The notes under the pieces are model-generated. The model was not told where the DNA came from. It worked only from the letters and a program-made list of their open reading frames with translations, and searched no databases. 64,000 bases of DNA from Acidimicrobiales bacterium (GTDB taxonomy: Bacteria > Actinomycetota > Acidimicrobiia > Acidimicrobiales > RAAP-2), in NCBI GenBank assembly GCA_025351385.1, contig JANXWA010000025.1:124001-188000 (forward strand), in the 5' to 3' direction. Shown here in pieces: positions 44,823-54,388 of the stretch (the first letter of the stretch is position 1; every line of letters starts with the position of its first letter). The translations under genes were made by a program, and so were the position numbers.

Positions 44823-45709
44823 GCGAGCTCGGACTCACTCACGTGTACTCGGGCAAGGTCCGCGACCTCTACGAGGTCGGCGCCGACCACCTCTTGATGG
44901 TTGCTTCGGACCGTCTGAGTGCCTTTGACGTGGTGATGAACGAGTCAATCCCCCAGAAGGGCCGGGTGCTTACCGCCATGACCAACTTCTGGGTCCACGA
45001 GTTCGCCACGGTGCCGACGGCGCTCGTCAGCTGCGATCCCGCGGTCATCGAGGAGTACGTCCCGGGCTTCCTCGACCGACGGGCGTGGCACGGGCGCACG
45101 ATGCTGGCTCGCCGCGCCGAGATGCTGCCACTCGAGTGCATCGTGCGTGGACGCCTCGCCGGCCAGGCCTTTGACGAGTACGTCGCGAAGGGGACGGTCC
45201 ACGAGATGGCGGTCGTCGAAGGTCTCCGGTTGACTGACCCGTTCCCCGCACCGATGTTCACGCCGTCGACGAAGGCCGCGACCGGGCACGACCTCAACAT
45301 CAGCCTCGACGCCGCGGCCGACCTCGTCGGTCGCGACCTCCTCGACGAGGCCCAGGCGGTCTGCCTGGACCTCTTCGCACGGGCCGTGTCGAAGATGGCC
45401 GCGGCGGGACTCGTGATCGCGGACACCAAGTTCGAGTTGGGTTTCGTCGACGGGCGTCTGGTCGTGTGCGACGAAGTGCTGACTCCGGATTCGTCGAGGA
45501 TCTGGCCGGCCGACCAGGTTCGTTCGGGTGAGACGCCGCCATCGTTCGACAAGCAGCCGTTCCGCGACTGGCTGAGCGACCAGCCGTGGGACCGCACGCC
45601 ACCACCACCGACGGTTCCCGACGAGATCGTGGCGGTGACGTCGGAACGCTACGTTGCGGCATACGATCGCGTGACCGGACAGTCGCTCGACCACTGGTAC
45701 GGTGCGTAG
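44819..45709 (+). CDS. purC: Phosphoribosylaminoimidazole-succinocarboxamide synthase
   Basis: 296 residues; joins CAIR and aspartate with ATP to SAICAR. Characteristic features are VYSGKVRDLYEVG near the start, RLSAFDVVMNESIPQKG, the substrate loop VRGRLAGQAFDEY, and IADTKFELGFVDG followed by DEVLTPDSSRIWPAD. ATG 44819 overlaps the purB stop. It is the long (about 290-300 residue) form found in actinobacteria. purS begins 2 nt after. Confidence 0.95.
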   Translation: MSELGLTHVYSGKVRDLYEVGADHLLMVASDRLSAFDVVMNESIPQKGRVLTAMTNFWVHEFATVPTALVSCDPAVIEEYVPGFLDRRAWHGRTMLARRAEMLPLECIVRGRLAGQAFDEYVAKGTVHEMAVVEGLRLTDPFPAPMFTPSTKAATGHDLNISLDAAADLVGRDLLDEAQAVCLDLFARAVSKMAAAGLVIADTKFELGFVDGRLVVCDEVLTPDSSRIWPADQVRSGETPPSFDKQPFRDWLSDQPWDRTPPPPTVPDEIVAVTSERYVAAYDRVTGQSLDHWYGA

Positions 45710-45711
45710 TC

Positions 45712-45969
45712 GTGAACTACCGCGTGATCGTCGAAGTGACCCTGCGAGAGGGGATCGCCGACCCGGAGGGCGCCACCATCGAACGGGCCCTGCCCGCCCT
45801 CGGCTTCACCGGGGTCACCAACGTCCATGCTGGCAAGTCGTTCCGTCTGGATGTCGAGGCGACCGACGAGTCGGCGGCACTCGAGAGGGCCACGGCTCTC
45901 GCCGAGCGGCTGCTCTCCAATCCGGTGATCGAGAACGCGACGGCGCGGCTCGGGAAGGCTGGCGAGTGA
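45712..45969 (+). CDS. purS: FGAM synthase subunit PurS
   Basis: 85-residue small subunit of the three-part FGAM synthase. It starts NYRVIVEVTLREGIADPEGATIERAL and has VHAGKSFRLDVEA, both diagnostic. It helps channel ammonia from PurQ to PurL. GTG 45712 starts 2 nt after purC; longer in-frame starts would overlap purC. The stop overlaps purQ (GTGA). Confidence 0.93.
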   Translation: MNYRVIVEVTLREGIADPEGATIERALPALGFTGVTNVHAGKSFRLDVEATDESAALERATALAERLLSNPVIENATARLGKAGE

Positions 45970-46637
45970 CCCGGATCGGCGTCGTTGTCTTTCCCGGCTC
46001 GAACTGTGAGTACGACGCCGCCTCCGGCGTCACCCAGTTGGGCGCCCAGGCCGAGTTCGTCTGGCATTCGTCGACCGACCTCAGCGGATTCGACGGGATC
46101 ATCCTGCCCGGAGGCTTCGCCCACGGCGACTACCTGCGCCCCGGGGCCTTGGCGCGCTTCTCGCCGGTGATGGAGGCGGTCGGGCGCTTCGCCGCCGACG
46201 GCAGACCGGTGCTCGGCATCTGCAACGGCTTCCAGGTTCTCACCGAGGCTGGCCTGCTGCCCGGTGCCCTGCAGAAAAACCGGGGATTGACGTTCCTCTG
46301 CCAGCCCACGACGCTGATCGTGGAATCAACGAACTCGGTGCTGACCAGTGCGGCGACGGTCGGCCAGGAGCTCGTCATCCCGATCAACCACTTCTCCGGT
46401 GCGTACACGTGCGACGACGCGACGCTGCACCAGCTCGAGGCCAACGGTCAGGTCGTTCTTCGCTACAAGGACAATCCCAACGGCTCGCGCGACGACATCG
46501 CGGGCGTCGCCAACGTCGCGGGCAATGTCGTCGGACTGATGCCCCACCCCGAGCGCGCGATGTCGACGCTGCTCGGCAGCGCCGACGGGCGGGTGCTACT
46601 CGAGGGCTTCGTCGGCGCTTACGTCGCCGTTCGGTGA
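45966..46637 (+). CDS. purQ: FGAM synthase glutaminase subunit PurQ
   Basis: 223 residues, class I glutamine amidotransferase. It generates ammonia for PurL. VVFPGSNCEYDAA and LPGGFAHGDYLRPGALA are conserved, the nucleophile Cys86 is in GICNGFQVL, and the His/Glu dyad is in MPHPERAM near the C-terminus. GTG 45966 overlaps the purS stop. A 45-nt gap follows before purL. Confidence 0.95.
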   Translation: MTRIGVVVFPGSNCEYDAASGVTQLGAQAEFVWHSSTDLSGFDGIILPGGFAHGDYLRPGALARFSPVMEAVGRFAADGRPVLGICNGFQVLTEAGLLPGALQKNRGLTFLCQPTTLIVESTNSVLTSAATVGQELVIPINHFSGAYTCDDATLHQLEANGQVVLRYKDNPNGSRDDIAGVANVAGNVVGLMPHPERAMSTLLGSADGRVLLEGFVGAYVAVR

Positions 46638-46682
46638 CCGCGCCGCGACCGATCGTCCATTCAGGGCCAGTAGTTTGGTGGA

Positions 46683-48956
46683 GTGAGTAGCGCCCCCGAG
46701 CCCCTGCACCGCGCGCTCGGGCTCACGGATGCGGAGCTCGGCGACATCCGCAACGTCCTCGGACGCGAGCCCAACCATCTCGAACTGGCTCTCTACGGGG
46801 TGATGTGGAGTGAGCACTGCTCCTACAAGTCCTCGCGGATGCACCTGCGACGCCTGCCGACCGAGGCGCCCCACGTGCTGGTCGGTCCGGGCGAGAACGC
46901 GGGCGTGATCGACGCCGGAGACGGCATCGCCGTCGCGATACGGATCGAGAGCCACAACCACCCTTCGGCGATCGAGCCCTACCAGGGCGCGGCGACCGGG
47001 GTCGGAGGTATCCTGCGCGACGTGTTCACGATGGGGGCGCGGCCCCTCTGCGTGATGGACCCCCTCTTCTTCGGCGAGCTGACCGACGCCCGTCAGCGTT
47101 GGCTCGTCGAGGGGGTCGTGTCGGGCATCTCGGGCTACGGGAACTCCGTGGGTGTGCCCACGATCGGGGGCGAGTTGACCTTCGACGACTGCTACGCGTC
47201 CAACCCGCTCGTCAACGTGCTCTGCGCCGGGGCGCTGCCCACCGAGCGCCTCGTGCTCGGCGTCGCCTCGGGCGTGGGCAACCTAGCCGTGCTTCTCGGC
47301 TCCTCCACCGGGCGCGACGGAATTGGCGGCGTCTCGGTGCTCGCGTCGGCCGGGTTCGCCGGTGACGACGGCGCGGCGTCGCTCGACGACGCCAAGCGCC
47401 CGAGCGTGCAGGTCGGTGACCCCTACGAGGAGAAGCGTCTGATCGAGGCCTGTCTGGCCCTGCTCGACGGCGGGTACGTCGTCGGTATCCAGGACCTCGG
47501 CGGCGCGGGGATCGTCTGCGCGACGAGCGAGACCGCGGCGCGAGGCGGGGTCGGCATGGACGTTGACGTTACGGCCATCCCGCTGCGCGAGCCCCGCATG
47601 GTGCCCTACGAGATCATGACCTCGGAGAGCCAGGAACGGATGCTCGCCATCATCACCCCGGAGAACTGGCCGGCCGTCGCGGCGCTCTGCGCCAAGTGGG
47701 AGGTGCGAGCGTCGGTCGTCGGCCACGTCGTCGAGCCCGTCGTGCGCCAGGACGGCACGAGCGTCGGGATGCTACGCGTGCGCGACGGCTTCGACGGCGA
47801 GGTCCTCGCCGAGGTGCCCGCCAAGTCGCTCGCCGACGAGGCGCCGCTGTACGACCGCCCCCGCCGGCGGCCGGCCGACCTCGACGCGATCCGCGCCGAC
47901 GACCCGACCGACGACGAGCCGGTCGGTTCTCCGAACGACGACCTGCTGGCACTGCTCGTCGACCCGGCCTGGGTCTATCGACAGTACGACTCGCAGCTCT
48001 TCCTCAACACCGTCGTGGGGCCGGGCCGCGACGCCGCGTTGCTTCGCCTGGCTGGGCCGGGCCTGCCGCATTCCGAGCGGGGCATCGCGATCTCAACCGA
48101 CTCGAACCCCCGTTGGTGCGCGCTCGACCCGAGAGCCGGCACGGCCCTCACCGTCGCCGAGAGCGCCGCCAACCTGGCCTGCGTCGGAGCGACCGCGAAG
48201 GCCGTGGTCAACTGCCTCAACTTCGGCAATCCCGAGCACCCCGAGGTCATGTGGCAGCTTTCCGAGTCGATCGACGGGATGGCCGAGGCCTGCAACGGCC
48301 TGGGCCTGCCGGTGATCGGCGGCAACGTCTCGCTCTACAACGAGAGCGGCGGCAGCGACATCGACCCGACGCCCGTCGTTGGCCTCCTCGGGGTCGTCGA
48401 TTCACTGGTCGCGCCGCCACCGGGCTGGAACTGGCGCGAGGGTGACGCGGTCGTGCTGGTCGGGACCCGTCGGGCCGTCGGCGACCAGGCCCATCCGCTC
48501 GGCGGGACACGTTGGGCGACCGGTCGAGGCCGCCGGGGCGGTCGCGTCCCGCGCTTCGACGCAGTGACGCTTGCTGGCGCGATCGACTTCGTCGCGGCGG
48601 AGATAGCCCGAGTGTGTGCCGGGGGCACGAGCGACGTCACGGCGGTGCACGACGTCAGTGGCGGCGGTCTCGCTGCGGCGCTGGCCGAGATGGTGGCCGT
48701 GACCGGTGTCGGCGTGGACGTTGTCGAACTGACGGGCCACGGCGAGCTGTTCAGTGAGTTCCCGGGTCGATTCGTGATGGCGACCAGCGACGTTGAGGCG
48801 TTCAGTGTCCGAGCCGGCGCGGCCGGTGTCCCGGTCGCCTCGTTGGGCGTCGTCGGGGGCGGCCGGCTTCGTATCGGCACGATGGTCGACCTAGCGGTCG
48901 GCGACATCACCGTGCGACGGCGCGGCGCACTCGAAGTGGCCCTCGCGCTCGATTGA
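46683..48956 (+). CDS. purL: FGAM synthase large subunit PurL
   Basis: 757 residues, the small-type PurL used with PurS and PurQ. It makes FGAM from FGAR with ATP. HCSYKSSR with the catalytic His near residue 44, IRIESHNHPSAIEPYQGAAT, and the later repeat EVMWQLSESIDGMAEAC and GLPVIGGNVSLYNE are all characteristic. GTG at 46683 has GGTGGA immediately before, a tight spacing, so a leaderless or slightly different start is possible. Confidence 0.95.
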   Translation: MSSAPEPLHRALGLTDAELGDIRNVLGREPNHLELALYGVMWSEHCSYKSSRMHLRRLPTEAPHVLVGPGENAGVIDAGDGIAVAIRIESHNHPSAIEPYQGAATGVGGILRDVFTMGARPLCVMDPLFFGELTDARQRWLVEGVVSGISGYGNSVGVPTIGGELTFDDCYASNPLVNVLCAGALPTERLVLGVASGVGNLAVLLGSSTGRDGIGGVSVLASAGFAGDDGAASLDDAKRPSVQVGDPYEEKRLIEACLALLDGGYVVGIQDLGGAGIVCATSETAARGGVGMDVDVTAIPLREPRMVPYEIMTSESQERMLAIITPENWPAVAALCAKWEVRASVVGHVVEPVVRQDGTSVGMLRVRDGFDGEVLAEVPAKSLADEAPLYDRPRRRPADLDAIRADDPTDDEPVGSPNDDLLALLVDPAWVYRQYDSQLFLNTVVGPGRDAALLRLAGPGLPHSERGIAISTDSNPRWCALDPRAGTALTVAESAANLACVGATAKAVVNCLNFGNPEHPEVMWQLSESIDGMAEACNGLGLPVIGGNVSLYNESGGSDIDPTPVVGLLGVVDSLVAPPPGWNWREGDAVVLVGTRRAVGDQAHPLGGTRWATGRGRRGGRVPRFDAVTLAGAIDFVAAEIARVCAGGTSDVTAVHDVSGGGLAAALAEMVAVTGVGVDVVELTGHGELFSEFPGRFVMATSDVEAFSVRAGAAGVPVASLGVVGGGRLRIGTMVDLAVGDITVRRRGALEVALALD

Positions 48957-49106
48957 CGGAGCTCGCCGGAATCGAAATCTTTTCAAGGATGGCGTTGGAA
49001 CGCGACCGCACGGACCGGTGACGACTGCGTCGAAGTAGCGTCGCATCCAGGCGTCGGTATCGACGCCTGAGGGATTCGCACGTCGAGGTCGCGAGATGGG
49101 GGACAC

Positions 49107-50339
49107 ATGTATTTCCAGGACCGGTATCTCTCCGAAGAGCAGCGCATGATGCGCGACACCAGTCGCCAGTACGTGGACAACGTGGTGATCCCCTTCATCC
49201 AGCAGAATCGCCTGCGCGAATGGGACATGGATCCGAACGCTCGCCTCGCTCCCAACATCCTCGAACAGGCCGAGGCCGCCGGGTTGCGGGCCCTGTGCGT
49301 GCCCGACCGCTTCGGCGGCATCGCGCTCGATCCGGCGTCGCAGTCCCAGACCATGGCGATCATCGCGACGGAGCTGGCCCGCGGCGACTCGGGACTCGCG
49401 GACAAGCTGGTCCAGAACTGGAAGATCTCCGTGCTGATCGCCCAGTTCGCGCCCGAACACCTCCAGGAGTACTGGTTCACGCGCTACATGAACGAGCCGC
49501 AGTTCCTCATGGCGCACTGCCTCACCGAGCCCCACGGCGCATCAGACCGGTGGCTGCCCTACAACGTCCCCGAGATCAACATGGACACGAAGGCCGTCCT
49601 CGAAGGTGACGAGTGGGTGATCAACGGTCGCAAGCAGTTCATCAGCAATGGCTTCGACGCCACGCTCTACGTGGTCTACGCCAACACCGACAACTCGGTC
49701 GGCATGCAAAAGGGCACGTCGAGCTTCCTCGTCCCGCGCGACACGCCGGGACTCGAGGTCACCAACTGCAACGAGACGATCGGCGGACGGTTCATGAACA
49801 ACGGTGAGATCGTCTTTGACGACTGCCGGGTTCCCGCCGACCACCTGTTGGTGCTGAACGACGCCCTGGGCAAGGCCGGTATCTACTTCCGTCCCGGCAA
49901 GGTGCTTGTGGCGGCGAAGAGCCTCGGCATCGGGGTCGGCGCCTACGAGGAGACCGTCAAATTCGTCCACGACCGGGTCCAGGGCGGCAAGCCGATCATC
50001 CAGCACCAGGCCGTGGCGCTGCGCCTCGCTGACATGGCGACGCGGCTGGAGGCGGTGGCGGCGTTGCTACGTCACGCGGCCCTCGCGGTCGACGAGAATT
50101 CACCGGACGCCGACGCGCTGTGCAATATGGTCAAGGTCTTCGCGAGCCACGAGATCGTCAAGGTCTGCGAGCACGCCATGGAGCTGCACGGCGGCTACGG
50201 CGCGATGCTCGAGGTGGGGATTGAGAAGTACATGCGTGACGCGTTGATCAACCTGCACAGCGACGGTACGTCGGACGTGTCGAACTTCAAGATCGTGCGT
50301 GCGATGTTCCCCGAGACCTCCGGGAAGTACGCCGGCTAG
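49107..50339 (+). CDS. Acyl-CoA dehydrogenase
   Basis: 410-residue FAD flavoenzyme that forms a trans-2 double bond in an acyl-CoA thioester. The N-terminal helical domain includes DPASQSQTMAIIATELARGDSG, the beta domain has AHCLTEPHGASDRWLPY and NGRKQFISNGFDA, and the C-terminal helical domain includes MELHGGYGAMLEVGIEKYMRD, which places the catalytic-base region. ATG 49107 lies after GATGGGGGACAC, a modest ribosome binding site. A 150-nt gap after purL is noncoding. It splits the purine gene run; functionally it may connect to the membrane Fe-S oxidoreductase via ETF (inference). Chain length specificity cannot be read. Confidence 0.88.
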   Translation: MYFQDRYLSEEQRMMRDTSRQYVDNVVIPFIQQNRLREWDMDPNARLAPNILEQAEAAGLRALCVPDRFGGIALDPASQSQTMAIIATELARGDSGLADKLVQNWKISVLIAQFAPEHLQEYWFTRYMNEPQFLMAHCLTEPHGASDRWLPYNVPEINMDTKAVLEGDEWVINGRKQFISNGFDATLYVVYANTDNSVGMQKGTSSFLVPRDTPGLEVTNCNETIGGRFMNNGEIVFDDCRVPADHLLVLNDALGKAGIYFRPGKVLVAAKSLGIGVGAYEETVKFVHDRVQGGKPIIQHQAVALRLADMATRLEAVAALLRHAALAVDENSPDADALCNMVKVFASHEIVKVCEHAMELHGGYGAMLEVGIEKYMRDALINLHSDGTSDVSNFKIVRAMFPETSGKYAG

Positions 50340-50368
50340 TTCTCGTCGGTCGGCGCGGGTGGGCGTTC

Positions 50369-51283
50369 TTACCGGACGGCCTTCAATTCGTCGAGGACCT
50401 CGTCGGGCACGCGCAGGTCACCGCTCCATCCGTGGCCTAGCTTCACCGACTCCTTGTAGGTCCCGTGATAGTCGGAACCTCCGGTCGGGACCATCCCGGC
50501 GTCGCGAGTGAGCTTCACCATCAGGGCTCGAGTGGAGGCGTCGGTCCCGCCGTAGTACGCCTCGATGCCCGCGAAGCCCCTTTCGCGCAGCGACGCGAAC
50601 ACCGGCGGCATCACGCTCTCGATCGACGTCGAGCTATCCATGTAGTTGAGGAGCGGGTGGGCGATCGAGAAGACCGTTCCCGAGCCCTCGGCCGCGCCGA
50701 CGAAGTCCTCGATGGGCATGCTGGTCTTGGGGATGTAGGCCTTCCCCGAGCTGCCGAGCCAGTCGACGAATAGCCGGTTCCACGCCCCATCGGACATCTC
50801 GCCGACGATCTCGGGGTGGAGTTGGAACATCGCCCGGGCGAAGTGGGGCCGTCCGATGGAGTCGACGTTGCCGGCGAGGTCGGCGAGATAGTCCATGGTC
50901 AGCCTCTCGAAGCCAAGTCCTTGGAGGAGCGTCACGAGCGCTCGGTTGCGCACATCGCGGTCGCGGCGCAGCAGAACCAGCTTCTGTTGGAGGGGGTGGC
51001 TGGCGTCCAGGGGCAGGAAATACGCCAGGACGTGGACGTTTCGCGGGGCGCTTCTGGCGCCCACGTGCTTGGGCACGACGTTGTCGCGCAGCGAGACCTC
51101 GACCCCCGGGACCAACTCGATCCCGTGCTGGGCGCAGGCGCTCGCCATGGCCTCATGGCTGAGGGTGGTGTCGTGGTCGGTCAGGGCGATCGCCGACAGC
51201 CTCAGGTCGTGTGCCCTCTCAGCCAGCTGCTTGGGGGTATCAGACCCGTCGGAGTACGACGAGTGGGTGTGGAGATCAATCAC
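50369..51283 (-). CDS. PHP-domain metal-dependent phosphoesterase
   Basis: 304 residues of the PHP family, related to YciV/RNase AM and 3',5'-nucleoside bisphosphate phosphatases. It starts IDLHTHSSYSDGSDTP and has ALTDHDTTLSH, PGVEVSL, NVHVLAYF, FSIAHPLL and GSDYHGTYK: the usual His/Asp metal ligands. I chose GTG at 51283 because homologues begin there; GTG 51310 would add nine residues. TACGCT 7 nt upstream of 51283 may be a -10, suggesting a leaderless mRNA. It is divergent from purF. Its substrate might be pAp or short RNA; not proven. Confidence 0.82.
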   Translation of the reverse strand: MIDLHTHSSYSDGSDTPKQLAERAHDLRLSAIALTDHDTTLSHEAMASACAQHGIELVPGVEVSLRDNVVPKHVGARSAPRNVHVLAYFLPLDASHPLQQKLVLLRRDRDVRNRALVTLLQGLGFERLTMDYLADLAGNVDSIGRPHFARAMFQLHPEIVGEMSDGAWNRLFVDWLGSSGKAYIPKTSMPIEDFVGAAEGSGTVFSIAHPLLNYMDSSTSIESVMPPVFASLRERGFAGIEAYYGGTDASTRALMVKLTRDAGMVPTGGSDYHGTYKESVKLGHGWSGDLRVPDEVLDELKAVR

Positions 51284-51378
51284 CTTTGTAGCGTACCTAG
51301 GTCGTGCCACGGGGCTGACGGGTTGTGCGAGAATGTCTTAGTGCCTTCCCTGTCGATGAACCGATCAAAGGACGGCGC

Positions 51379-52779
51379 ATGAAGGAAGCCTGCGGCGTCG
51401 TCGCCATCGTCGCCCCCGGACGCGACGTGGCCCACATCTGTTACGACGCGCTCTATGCGCTGCAGCACCGGGGCCAGGAGTCGGCCGGCATGGCCACCTT
51501 CGACGACCATCAGATCACCGTGGTCAAGGACAATGGTCTGGTCAGCCACGTGTTCACTGACACGACGCTTCGTGCGTTGGCCGGCTCGATCGTCATCGGC
51601 CACACCCGTTACTCGACGTCCGGTTCGGCGAATTGGACCGCCGCGCAGCCCGTCTATCGTTCGGCCGGCTCGTCGGGCTTCGCCATCGCCCACAACGGCA
51701 ACCTGACCAACACGACGGCCCTCGCCGACGACGCGGGCATCCAGTTCACCTCGATGCTGTCGGACTCGGACCTCATGGCCGAACTGCTCGCGCGCGAGGT
51801 CGAGGCCGGTCACACCCTCGCCGAGTCGCTCGGCATCGTTCTCGCGCGCTGTGAGGGCGCCTTCTCGATGGTCATTCTCGAGGCCGGCGAGGTGCACGCG
51901 GTGCGCGACCCCTACGGCTTTCGTCCGCTCTGCCTCGGGCGTCTCGGGACCGAGGACCGGCCCGAGGGCTGGATCGTCGCCTCGGAGTCGCCGGCCCTCG
52001 ACGTCGTCGGCGCCAGCTTCGTGCGTGAGATCCGGCCCGGTGAGATGGTCTCGATCACGAAGGGCGCTATGACGTCGACCCAGCTGCTCGAACCGGCCGG
52101 CGAGAAGCAGAAGCTCTGCATATTCGAGTTCGTCTACTTCGCGCGGCCCGACAGCTACCTGATGGGCCACCAGGTCCACACGACGCGCCGGCGCATGGGC
52201 GAGCTGCTGGCCGGACAGTCTCCGGTTGAGGCCGACATCGTCATGGGCGTCCCGGACTCGGGAGTGCCCGCCGCCGAGGGCTACGCCAAGGCGTCCGGCA
52301 TCCCCTTCGGCTACGGACTCGTGAAGAACCGCTACATCGGGCGCACCTTCATCTCGCCCGACCAGAACAAGCGAGCCGCGACGGTCCGTCGCAAGCTCAA
52401 CCCCCTGCGCGAGAACATCGAGGGCGAGCGCCTCGTGGTGGTCGACGACTCCATCGTTCGCGGCACGACGACCCGCGCAATCGTGAAGATGCTGCGAGAC
52501 GCCGGCGCGAGGGAGGTGCACCTGCGCATCTCGTCGCCTCCCTTCATGTGGCCCTGTTATTACGGCATCGACACGCCCACGCGCGACGACCTCCTCGCCG
52601 CGAACCACACCGTCGCCGAGATGAACGAGTTCATTGGCTCGGACTCGCTCGAGTTCATCTCGCTCGCGAACTTGCGCAACGCGATCCAGCTCGATGGCGA
52701 GTGCTGTGACGCCTGTCTCACCGGCGCGTACCCCGCCCCCACCCCCGTCGTCCTCGGAACCGCAGGCAGCCGCTGGTGA
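51379..52779 (+). CDS. purF: Amidophosphoribosyltransferase
   Basis: 466 residues; commits PRPP to purine synthesis with glutamine-derived ammonia. After a short propeptide MKEA the N-terminal nucleophile Cys5 is followed by GVVAIVAPG. The glutaminase half has HRGQESAGMATF and GHTRYSTSGSANWTAAQP. The phosphoribosyl half has VVVDDSIVRGTT (PRPP loop), and the Cys residues near CYYGID and CCDAC fit the [4Fe-4S]-type PurF of Bacillus and actinobacteria. ATG 51379 follows AAGGA; an extension to 51325 is less likely. The stop overlaps purM (GTGA). Confidence 0.95.
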   Translation: MKEACGVVAIVAPGRDVAHICYDALYALQHRGQESAGMATFDDHQITVVKDNGLVSHVFTDTTLRALAGSIVIGHTRYSTSGSANWTAAQPVYRSAGSSGFAIAHNGNLTNTTALADDAGIQFTSMLSDSDLMAELLAREVEAGHTLAESLGIVLARCEGAFSMVILEAGEVHAVRDPYGFRPLCLGRLGTEDRPEGWIVASESPALDVVGASFVREIRPGEMVSITKGAMTSTQLLEPAGEKQKLCIFEFVYFARPDSYLMGHQVHTTRRRMGELLAGQSPVEADIVMGVPDSGVPAAEGYAKASGIPFGYGLVKNRYIGRTFISPDQNKRAATVRRKLNPLRENIEGERLVVVDDSIVRGTTTRAIVKMLRDAGAREVHLRISSPPFMWPCYYGIDTPTRDDLLAANHTVAEMNEFIGSDSLEFISLANLRNAIQLDGECCDACLTGAYPAPTPVVLGTAGSRW

Positions 52780-53837
52780 GCCGTCTGCTCGACCAGCCCG
52801 GCGACGGATTGACCTACGCCGAGGCCGGCGTCTCGATCGAGGCCGGTGACGAGGCCGTCGAGCGGATCAAGGAGATCGTGGCCAGCACCAAGCGGCCGGA
52901 AGTCCTCGGCGGCATCGGCGGGTTCGGCGGACTGTTCGCCCTGGACGTCGCCAAGTACGCCTCACCGGTGCTCGTCGCGTCGGCCGACGGCGTCGGCACG
53001 AAGCTCGAGGTGGCGCGCCAACTCGGCCGCTACGACTCGGTCGGCATTGACCTGGTGGCCATGCTGGTCGACGACCTCGCCTGCGTCGGCGCGGAACCGC
53101 TGTTCTTGTTGGACTACGTCGCCGTCGGGAAGCTCGATCCATCCCGGCTCGCTGAGCTCGTCGCGGGCATCGCCGAAGGATGTCGCCGAGCCGGCACGGC
53201 GCTGCTCGGTGGCGAGACCGCCGAGCACGGCGGCGTCATGAGGTCCGACGATCTGGACGTTGCCGGTTTCGTCGTCGGCGTCGTCGAGCGGGGTCGGGAG
53301 CTCGGCCCAGAACGGGTTCGCGCGGGAGACGTCCTCGTGGGATTCGGTTCACCGGGGCTTCGCTCCAACGGCTACACCCTCGCGAGGCGGGTCCTCGTGA
53401 CGAGCGACGAGTCGCTCGACGAGCCGGCGTGGGACGGAGCGCCCCACACGCTCGGTGATGAGCTGCTGGTCCCCTCGGTGATCTACGTCACGGCGATCTT
53501 GGCGATGCGCACCGAGCTGGGTGGCGCGATTCACGCCGTCGCGCACGTGACGGGCGGGGGGATCGTCGGCAACGTCGTGCGGATCCTGCCCCCGACGCTC
53601 GACGCGGTCATCGACATGGACAGCTTCGAGACGCCCGAGATCTTCTACGAGATCCAGCGCCGCGGCCGAGTCAGCGCCGACGAGATGGTGCGGGTGTTCA
53701 ACTGCGGTCTGGGCATGGTCGTGGCGGTCGACCCGAGCGGCGCCGAGGCTGCGGTGTCGCTGGCGCGCACCGAAGGGGTGGCGGCGACCATCGTCGGCAT
53801 CGTGCGGCCGGGCAGCGGCAAGGTCGTGCTGGTGTGA
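52776..53837 (+). CDS. purM: Phosphoribosylformylglycinamidine cyclo-ligase
   Basis: 353 residues; closes the imidazole ring (FGAM to AIR). LTYAEAGVSIEAGDEAVERI opens it, the family's GFGGLFALD and SADGVGTKLEVA follow, then GIDLVAMLVDDLACVGAEPLF, LGGETAEHGG and HVTGGGIVGNV. GTG 52776 overlaps purF. Its own end overlaps pyrE by 4 nt (GTGA). Together purF-purM form a unit separate from the purA-to-purL run. Confidence 0.95.
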   Translation: MSRLLDQPGDGLTYAEAGVSIEAGDEAVERIKEIVASTKRPEVLGGIGGFGGLFALDVAKYASPVLVASADGVGTKLEVARQLGRYDSVGIDLVAMLVDDLACVGAEPLFLLDYVAVGKLDPSRLAELVAGIAEGCRRAGTALLGGETAEHGGVMRSDDLDVAGFVVGVVERGRELGPERVRAGDVLVGFGSPGLRSNGYTLARRVLVTSDESLDEPAWDGAPHTLGDELLVPSVIYVTAILAMRTELGGAIHAVAHVTGGGIVGNVVRILPPTLDAVIDMDSFETPEIFYEIQRRGRVSADEMVRVFNCGLGMVVAVDPSGAEAAVSLARTEGVAATIVGIVRPGSGKVVLV

Positions 53838-54388
53838 CCGGGGCGAGAGAGAGAGTGCTGGCCCACCTACTCGAGCACTCCGTGCGTCGGGGTGACTTCG
53901 AGTTGAAGTCGGGTCGTCGCTCGTCGTGGTTCATCGACTCTAAGATGACGATCTGCGCCCCCGAGGTCATGGTGGACGTCGCGACGCTGCTTTTGGAGAG
54001 GATCCCCGCCGATGCCACGGCGATCGGCGGACTCACCATGGGCGCCGACGGGGCCTCGTTCATCACGGCCGGCGTCGCGGCGACACGTGGCCGGTCCCTG
54101 CGGGCATTCAGCGTGCGCAAAGAAGCGAAGGACCACGGCGCCGGCGGACGCATCGCCGGGGCCCTGGTGCCCGGAGACCGCGTGGTGATCACCGAGGACA
54201 CGGTGACGCGCGGCACGAGTCTCCTGGAGGCGGCGAACGTCGTCACCGCGTTCGGGGCTGAGGTGGTCCTGCTGCTCGCCGTCGTTGACCGTGGCGGCAC
54301 CGCCGCGGCGATGGCTGCCTCGCAGGGCTGGGCCTTTGACGCGCTGTTCGACGCCCCCGACCTGGGCTTCGCCTACGAGGGCGTCTAA
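53834..54388 (+). CDS. pyrE: Orotate phosphoribosyltransferase
   Basis: 184 residues; forms OMP from orotate and PRPP. FELKSGRRSSWFIDSKMT near residue 21, GGLTMGADGASFITA for substrate contact, the Lys-rich flexible loop VRKEAKDHGAGGRIAG, and the PRPP motif VVITEDTVTRGTS are all present. GTG 53834 overlaps purM. A pyrimidine gene at the end of a purine unit allows PRPP-using steps to be co-expressed. Its TAA and the convergent gene's stop form the palindrome TAATTA. Confidence 0.93.
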   Translation: MTGARERVLAHLLEHSVRRGDFELKSGRRSSWFIDSKMTICAPEVMVDVATLLLERIPADATAIGGLTMGADGASFITAGVAATRGRSLRAFSVRKEAKDHGAGGRIAGALVPGDRVVITEDTVTRGTSLLEAANVVTAFGAEVVLLLAVVDRGGTAAAMAASQGWAFDALFDAPDLGFAYEGV

